Shown here: piece by piece, positions 27,597-32,364 of the stretch
Layout of the letters: each line of letters starts with the position of its first letter
Position numbering within the stretch: position 1 is the first letter of the stretch
Assembly (NCBI GenBank): GCA_902607735.1
Contig: CACLLG010000007.1
Location: 1-32,364 of the forward strand
Source of the DNA: an uncultured Pelagibacteraceae bacterium
GTDB lineage: Bacteria; Pseudomonadota; Alphaproteobacteria; Pelagibacterales; Pelagibacteraceae
Length of the DNA: 32,364 nucleotides
Reading direction: 5' to 3'
The notes under the pieces: model-generated
What the model saw: the letters and a program-made list of their open reading frames with translations, nothing else
The model's database searches: none
Told to the model about the DNA's origin: nothing
Made by a program: the position numbers and the translations under genes

Positions 27597-28041
27597 TTCA
27601 ATTGATAGAAACAAAATAGAAAGTTTATTGCCTCATAGAGAGCCTATGTTATTAGTTGATAGGTTAATAAATATTGTTCATTTGAAATCTGCTACAGCTA
27701 TAGTAAATGTAAGAAAAAATTCGTTTTTTGTTCAAGGACATTTTCCCGGCCAACCAGTTATGCCAGGCGTTCTTATCGTTGAAGCTTTTGGGCAGGCAGC
27801 CGCAGCCTTAACAGCCTATGGTATTAATCCTAAAGAGTATGAAAATAAATTAGTTTATTTAATGAGCGTTGAAAAGGCACGATTCAGAAATCCAGTTTTA
27901 CCAGACTGTGAACTTTGTTTACATATAGAAGCAGTTAGATCGCATGGTCGTGTATGGAAGTATAAAGGAATAGCGAAAGTAAAAGAAAAAGTTATGGCTG
28001 ACGCTGAATGGACAGCAACTATTGTTGAAAGGAATAAATGA
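27586..28041 (+). CDS. fabZ: 3-hydroxyacyl-[acyl-carrier-protein] dehydratase
   Basis: Dehydrates 3-hydroxyacyl-ACP in fatty acid elongation, and competes with LpxA/LpxD for hydroxyacyl-ACP (151 aa). The hot-dog fold motif is clear: LPHREPMLLVDR, then GHFPGQPVMPGVLIVEAFGQ with catalytic His52 and Glu66. The frame is open to a TTG at 27565 inside lpxD, but ATG 27586 gives the normal N-terminus and length. Position between lpxD and lpxA is standard. Confidence 0.96.
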   Translation: MKNNSIDRNKIESLLPHREPMLLVDRLINIVHLKSATAIVNVRKNSFFVQGHFPGQPVMPGVLIVEAFGQAAAALTAYGINPKEYENKLVYLMSVEKARFRNPVLPDCELCLHIEAVRSHGRVWKYKGIAKVKEKVMADAEWTATIVERNK

Positions 28042-28820
28042 TACACAATACAAGTGTTATAGATAAGAAAGCAAAAATTGGTGAAGAAGTAAAAATCGGA
28101 CCTTTTTGCTATGTAGGTCCTAAAGTTCAAATTGAGCATGGTGTTGAATTAATTTCTAATATTCATATAGAAGGAGATACCAGAATAGGAAAGGGGACCA
28201 AAATTTTCCCTTTTGCTAGCATCGGTACAATGCCTCAAGATTTAAAATATAAAGGTGAATCAACCAGTCTTGAAATTGGTGAAAATAATATAATTAGAGA
28301 ATATGTAACTATAAATCCAGGGACTAAGGGAGGGGGTGGAAAAACAGTTATAGGAAATAACTGTCTACTAATGATTTCATCTCATGTAGCACATGACTGT
28401 CATATAGGAAATGATGTAGTTATTGCAAACAATGTTCCTCTAGGGGGGCATGTTACGATTGAAGATTCCGTGGTAATTGGAGGAAATTCTGCAGTTCAAC
28501 AATTCACAAGAATCGGTAGGCTTGCAATGATAGGAGGGATGACCGGGGTATTAAAAGATGTCATTCCCTTTGGTTTATCTTTTGGTAACAGAAATTATTT
28601 AAGAGGTATTAATTTGATAGGTTTAAAAAGAAAAAAATATGATAACAAAAAAATAATGGAACTTGATTCAGCATTTAAAAAAATATTTTCATCAAAAAAT
28701 CTTCATGAAAATTTAAGTAAAATTAACGGAGAATATAAAGGAAACGATCTAGTTGCTGAGGTCACGAATTTTATATCAAGAGATAAAAAAAGACCTATTT
28801 GCACACCGATTTCTGAATAA
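28038..28820 (+). CDS. lpxA: UDP-N-acetylglucosamine O-acyltransferase
   Basis: First step of lipid A synthesis: moves a 3-hydroxyacyl chain from ACP to the 3-OH of UDP-GlcNAc (260 aa, normal length). N-terminal hexapeptide repeats form the beta helix; SSHVAHDCHIGND carries His116 and the catalytic His119. The C-terminal helical domain begins around FGNRNYLRGINLIGLKRK. It overlaps fabZ by 4 bp and lpxI by 1 bp. Confidence 0.96.
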   Translation: MIHNTSVIDKKAKIGEEVKIGPFCYVGPKVQIEHGVELISNIHIEGDTRIGKGTKIFPFASIGTMPQDLKYKGESTSLEIGENNIIREYVTINPGTKGGGGKTVIGNNCLLMISSHVAHDCHIGNDVVIANNVPLGGHVTIEDSVVIGGNSAVQQFTRIGRLAMIGGMTGVLKDVIPFGLSFGNRNYLRGINLIGLKRKKYDNKKIMELDSAFKKIFSSKNLHENLSKINGEYKGNDLVAEVTNFISRDKKRPICTPISE

Positions 28821-29611
28821 TGATTGGTTTAATATTTGGTGAAACACATTTTCCAATTCAAATTTTAAAAAAAGTAAAAAAAAGAAATCTAAAATATTTA
28901 ATAATTGACCTAACAAAGGGTAGATTTAATAAAGATAAACAGTCTTATAATGTATCTATTGGTCAATTCGGTAAAATAATTAAAATACTTAAAGAAAATA
29001 AATGTAAGAAGGTATTATTTGCTGGAAAAGTTAAAAAACCAAATTTTTCTAAGCTTAAATTAGATCTTAAAGGCATTTATTATATTTCAAGAATTATAAA
29101 AAGTTCTAGGCTTGGGGATGTAGCAATATTAAAAGAAATAATAAAAATACTAAAACAAGAGAGAATTAGCACTATAAGTTCAGTAGCTTTTAATCCAGAG
29201 CTAACTTTAACAAAAGGAAACTATTCAAGAGTAAGCCCTAATAAAGAAGATAAAATTGATATTAAAAAAGCAATAACAACATTAAGTAGATTAGGTAAAT
29301 ATAATTTTAGTCAAGGTGTCGTTGTTAGAAATAAAAAAGTAGTTGCTATCGAAGGGAGGGCTGGTACCCAAAAAATGCTTAGGAGATGCAAGAGTAAAAA
29401 ATTTAGAAATAAAGGTGTTTTAGTTAAATTTCCTAAGAAAAAGCAAGATTTAAGAATAGATTTACCTACTGCGGGATTAAAAACATTAACTCAGTGTAAA
29501 TCAGCAGGACTAAAAGGAATAGTCTTAAAGAGTAAACAAAATATTTTACTAGAAAAAAAGAAATGTATTAGTTTCGCCAATAAAAACAAAATGTTTATTA
29601 ATGTAAAATGA
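28820..29611 (+). CDS. lpxI: UDP-2,3-diacylglucosamine diphosphatase LpxI
   Basis: Hydrolyses UDP-2,3-diacylglucosamine to lipid X and UMP (263 aa). This is the alphaproteobacterial replacement for LpxH (DUF1009 family) and has no metallophosphatase motif. The family pattern is visible: N-terminal GLIFGETHFPIQILK, the SIGQFGKIIKILKENKCKKVLFAGKV segment in parts, VAIEGRAGTQKML, and DLPTAGLKTL, whose Asp corresponds to the conserved catalytic-site Asp. Location between lpxA and lpxB confirms the assignment. Confidence 0.92.
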   Translation: MIGLIFGETHFPIQILKKVKKRNLKYLIIDLTKGRFNKDKQSYNVSIGQFGKIIKILKENKCKKVLFAGKVKKPNFSKLKLDLKGIYYISRIIKSSRLGDVAILKEIIKILKQERISTISSVAFNPELTLTKGNYSRVSPNKEDKIDIKKAITTLSRLGKYNFSQGVVVRNKKVVAIEGRAGTQKMLRRCKSKKFRNKGVLVKFPKKKQDLRIDLPTAGLKTLTQCKSAGLKGIVLKSKQNILLEKKKCISFANKNKMFINVK

Positions 29612-30735
29612 AAAAAATGTTTGTATTAACCGGCGAACCATCAGGTGATAAATTAGCTTCAAAAGTAATTATTCAACTTAAAAATTCAAGATCTGACATT
29701 GAATATATGTCTGTCGGAGGAGATCATTTAAAAGCGCTGGGAATTAAATCACTTTATGATCTAAATGAAATTACTTATCTAGGATTTACAAGAGTTTTAT
29801 TAAATATTTTTAAAATCAAGAGAAAAATAAAAGAAACTGTAAAAGAAATTATCAAATTTCAACCTGATATACTATTTTCTGTAGACAGTCCTGATTTTAC
29901 CTTACGTGTAGCCAAAGAAGTAAAAAAAAAGAATCCAGATATAAAAACAATTCATTTTGTGGCACCACAGGTTTGGGTCTGGAGAGAGCATAGAGTTAAA
30001 CATCTCAAATCCTTTTTAGATCACGTCTTATTATTGTTTCCTTTTGAAAAGAAATATTTTGATAAAGAGGGTATTCAATCAACTTTTACTGGCCATCCCT
30101 TGTTGGAACGACAGAACAAAAGTAAAGTTGATATTAGTCAAATTATTAAAGATAAAAAAAAGATCTTTTCTATTTATCCAGGAAGCAGATTATCTGAAAT
30201 TAATGTTTTAACTCCAATTTTATTCGAATTTATTGAAAAGATGAATGAGAAATATAAAGATTTATTTTTCATTTTTCATTGCACCGCTGAATACGTTCAA
30301 TTAATACAAAATCTTTTACTTAAAGAGAGGTTTAAAAATTGTGGTGCTATAGGGGATGAAAAAATAAAATCTCATATACTTAAATCGTCTATGTTTGCTG
30401 TAGCAAAATCAGGAACAATCTCCTTAGAAATTTGCAATGAAAAAATACCATCAATAATTATCTATAAAATGGGAATTATTAATTTTTTTATTGTTAAAAT
30501 GTTAGCGAAAGTTAAATTTGCAAATATTATTAATATAGCAGCTGATGAAGAAATAATTCCTGAATTATTGCAAAGTAGTTGTAATTCAACAAATATTTAT
30601 AATACCGTTGATAAACTTTTAAGTGATAAGCATGCTTTAGAGAATCAAGTAAAGAAATCTCAGGAAATTATTAGTAATTTTAAAACTGAAAAATCTTCTG
30701 AAATTGCAAGTTCGGTTATAGAAAGCTATTTCTAA
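29608..30735 (+). CDS. lpxB: Lipid-A-disaccharide synthase
   Basis: Glycosyltransferase (GT19 family) that joins lipid X and UDP-diacylglucosamine to the lipid A disaccharide at the inner membrane (375 aa). GEPSGDKLASKVI is the N-terminal signature; FHFVAPQVWVWREHRVKHL, FTGHPLLE, YPGSRLSEI and AKSGTISLEI follow in order. It starts within the lpxI stop (ATGA). Its last 4 bases overlap the convergent gltX end, so no terminator lies between the two genes. Confidence 0.95.
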   Translation: MKKMFVLTGEPSGDKLASKVIIQLKNSRSDIEYMSVGGDHLKALGIKSLYDLNEITYLGFTRVLLNIFKIKRKIKETVKEIIKFQPDILFSVDSPDFTLRVAKEVKKKNPDIKTIHFVAPQVWVWREHRVKHLKSFLDHVLLLFPFEKKYFDKEGIQSTFTGHPLLERQNKSKVDISQIIKDKKKIFSIYPGSRLSEINVLTPILFEFIEKMNEKYKDLFFIFHCTAEYVQLIQNLLLKERFKNCGAIGDEKIKSHILKSSMFAVAKSGTISLEICNEKIPSIIIYKMGIINFFIVKMLAKVKFANIINIAADEEIIPELLQSSCNSTNIYNTVDKLLSDKHALENQVKKSQEIISNFKTEKSSEIASSVIESYF

Positions 30736-32120
30736 TTTTTAAGCCTTTTAATGACCACGTCTTTGTTAAGTGAAAGAATAATATTGTAGATACCGGGGCC
30801 AAATCTAGATCCTGTTAAAACAATCCTTAAGGGTTGTCCCACACCTTTAAAATTTGTTTTGTGTTTATCGATTAATCCATTAACAGTTTTTTCGAGATTT
30901 TCTTTGCTTATTTTTGACATTTTTTCGAATTCATTAAGAAAATCTCTTACAATATTTTTCGAGGAATTATCTAAAAGTTTAGAATCTTCTGACGATACCT
31001 GAATATTATCTTGAAGGATGTACTTAGAGTTTTGATAAATATCCTCAAGTGTTTTTGCTTTATTTTTTAAGAAATTCATCGATTTTATAAGAGATTCTTC
31101 CTTAGATGAATCAATATTTTTTTTATATTTTTGAGAATAAATTTTTAAAAATTTAAATAGATTTTTCTCATCCATGTGTTTAATATAGTGTTCGTTTAGA
31201 GAAAGTATTCTAGACATATCTAGCTTTGATGGTGATTTTCCAACACCTTTTAAATTAAAAAGCTTGATACTTTCATCAAGACTAAAAATTTCCTTATCTT
31301 TATGGCTCCAACCTAGACGTAAAAGATAATTTCTTAATGCATCAGACAAAATTCCAATCTTTATATAATCATCTATAGTTGAAGCTTTATCTCTTTTAGA
31401 AAGCTTAGATCCTTTCTCGCTATGAATAAGTGGTATATGAGCAAATTCTGGTACATTCCATTTCATTGCTTCGTAGATTTGTTTTTGTTTGAAGGTATTT
31501 ATTTTGTGATCATCACCTCTTATTACATGTGTTATCTTCATTAGATGATCGTCAACTACGGCAGATAATTGATATGTTGGAGAACCATCTTGCCGCAAAA
31601 TAATAAAATCTTCGATAATCGAATTTGCAATGTTAATTTCACCTTGAACAAGATCTTTAACAACAGAGTTACCAGAAATTTTACTTTTAAACCTAATTGC
31701 TGGTTTTATATTTTGTGGAATTTCAAGATCTTTAGGGTCCCTCCATTTTTTATTGTATACATAGGCTATCCCTTTTTTCTTACATTTTTCTTTTTGTTCT
31801 TTAATTTCTTCTTCAGAGCAATAACATTTATAAGCGAATCCATTTTTTAAAAGTTCTTCAGCAATTTCCTTATGTTTGTTTATATTTTTTGACTGTATGT
31901 ATTCTTTATCATCATGGTTTATTCCAATCCAATTAAGAGAGTCTATAATTTGTTTTTTATATTGTTCTTTAGATCTTTCTTTATCAGTATCTTCAATTCT
32001 TAAGTAAAATTTTCCTTTATTATTTTTTGCAAATAACCAATTAAAAAGTGCTGTTCTTACACCACCAATATGTAGGGGGCCAGTAGGAGATGGAGCAAAT
32101 CTTGTTGCTACTGAACTCAT
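30732..32120 (-). CDS. gltX: Glutamyl-tRNA synthetase
   Basis: Class I aminoacyl-tRNA synthetase that charges tRNA(Glu) (462 aa). FAPSPTGPLHIGGVRTALFNWLFA contains the HIGH-type motif HIGG (residues 17-20); KLSKRD is the KMSKS-type motif; RIEDTDKERS and VIRGDDH are further family motifs. The C-terminal anticodon-binding domain is present. Whether it also charges tRNA(Gln), as in bacteria that use GatCAB, cannot be seen here. It lies 19 bp downstream of lexA on the same strand and converges on lpxB. Confidence 0.96.
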   Translation of the reverse strand: MSSVATRFAPSPTGPLHIGGVRTALFNWLFAKNNKGKFYLRIEDTDKERSKEQYKKQIIDSLNWIGINHDDKEYIQSKNINKHKEIAEELLKNGFAYKCYCSEEEIKEQKEKCKKKGIAYVYNKKWRDPKDLEIPQNIKPAIRFKSKISGNSVVKDLVQGEINIANSIIEDFIILRQDGSPTYQLSAVVDDHLMKITHVIRGDDHKINTFKQKQIYEAMKWNVPEFAHIPLIHSEKGSKLSKRDKASTIDDYIKIGILSDALRNYLLRLGWSHKDKEIFSLDESIKLFNLKGVGKSPSKLDMSRILSLNEHYIKHMDEKNLFKFLKIYSQKYKKNIDSSKEESLIKSMNFLKNKAKTLEDIYQNSKYILQDNIQVSSEDSKLLDNSSKNIVRDFLNEFEKMSKISKENLEKTVNGLIDKHKTNFKGVGQPLRIVLTGSRFGPGIYNIILSLNKDVVIKRLKN

Positions 32121-32139
32121 AAATTATTATTAGACTATT

Positions 32140-32364
32140 TTATTGGAAGTTTCTATACAAAGATACAAGAACACCTTGAACTTTTACTCTATCAGGTCCA
32201 AAAATTTTAGTTTCATATCTTTGATTTGCACTTTCGAGAGCTATTACTTTACCTTTTTTTCTTATTCTTTTAAGCATGGCTTCATGGTCATCAATTAAAG
32301 CAACAACTATTTGACCATTATTAGCAGTATTGGCTTTTTTAACAATTACAGTATCACCATCATT
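32140..32364 (-). CDS. lexA: LexA repressor / S24 peptidase, C-terminal part (5' partial)
   Basis: The minus strand is open from the window end to a TAA at 32140-32142, giving 74 residues of the C-terminal peptidase domain of LexA. It begins with [20 protein letters not shown], continues with [20 protein letters not shown], where Lys32 of the fragment aligns with the catalytic Lys156 of E. coli LexA, and ends after [20 protein letters not shown]. The FGPDRV-V-QG ending is typical of alphaproteobacterial LexA. The DNA-binding domain and catalytic Ser lie outside the window, so another S24 repressor is possible, but position next to gltX favours LexA. Confidence 0.85.
   Translation of the reverse strand, partial: NDGDTVIVKKANTANNGQIVVALIDDHEAMLKRIRKKGKVIALESANQRYETKIFGPDRVKVQGVLVSLYRNFQ

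Noticed and set aside
31569..31850. Plus-strand frame opposite gltX
   Set aside because: It is a shadow of gltX, Phe/Asn-rich, with no sign of selection as a protein.
1..32364. tRNA genes, CRISPR arrays, insertion sequences, phage genes or toxin-antitoxin and defence systems
   Set aside because: None is visible: coding sequences of known housekeeping families fill the window and the gaps are too short to hold them.

Overview
The window is a strongly AT-rich, extremely compact stretch of bacterial chromosome (GC roughly 30 % by eye). Gene content and gene order are alphaproteobacterial: nuoG-N running into birA, coaX, an RNase J, a short-type proS, a lolC/lolD pair and dnaE; then rpsB-tsf-frr-uppS-cdsA-dxr-bamA-skp-lpxD-fabZ-lpxA-lpxI-lpxB; then gltX and lexA on the other strand. 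LpxI (instead of LpxH), ProRS without the editing insert, the NuoH helix motif with Asp-Arg-Arg and the lexA/gltX neighbourhood all fit Alphaproteobacteria. The AT richness and lack of spacers suggest a streamlined marine lineage of the SAR11 (Pelagibacter-like) kind; this assignment is inference.

Layout. (1) 1-9183: the distal part of the complex I operon, nuoG (5' end cut by the window edge), H, I, J, K, L, M, N. (2) 9183-18880: the same-strand run continues without a visible break through biotin ligase, type III pantothenate kinase, RNase J, prolyl-tRNA synthetase, the lipoprotein-release ABC transporter and the replicative polymerase. (3) 18881-19000: the only sizeable intergenic region (120 bp), holding a candidate promoter and a structured leader for rpsB. 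(4) 19001-30735: ribosomal protein S2, EF-Ts, ribosome recycling factor, then envelope genes in sequence: undecaprenyl-PP synthase, CDP-diacylglycerol synthase, DXP reductoisomerase, outer-membrane assembly (BamA, Skp) and the lipid A pathway (LpxD, FabZ, LpxA, LpxI, LpxB). (5) 30732-32364, minus strand: gltX, overlapping the lpxB end by 4 bp, and the 3' end of lexA.

Functionally the window joins respiration (NADH to quinone electron transfer with proton pumping), cofactor supply, translation, DNA replication, and outer-membrane construction: UppS and Dxr supply isoprenoid carriers, CdsA phospholipid precursor, FabZ the acyl chains, Lpx enzymes lipid A, Lol proteins lipoproteins and BamA/Skp outer-membrane proteins.

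No mobile element, CRISPR, tRNA, rRNA, phage or defence gene is visible, and I found no convincing new biological system. The observations most worth a second look are the rpsB leader structure, genes missing from their usual places (pyrH, rseP, comEC), a minimal biotin ligase, a substituted Glu in UppS, and the near-zero spacing (about 179 non-coding bases in 32,364, two thirds of them in the rpsB leader region).
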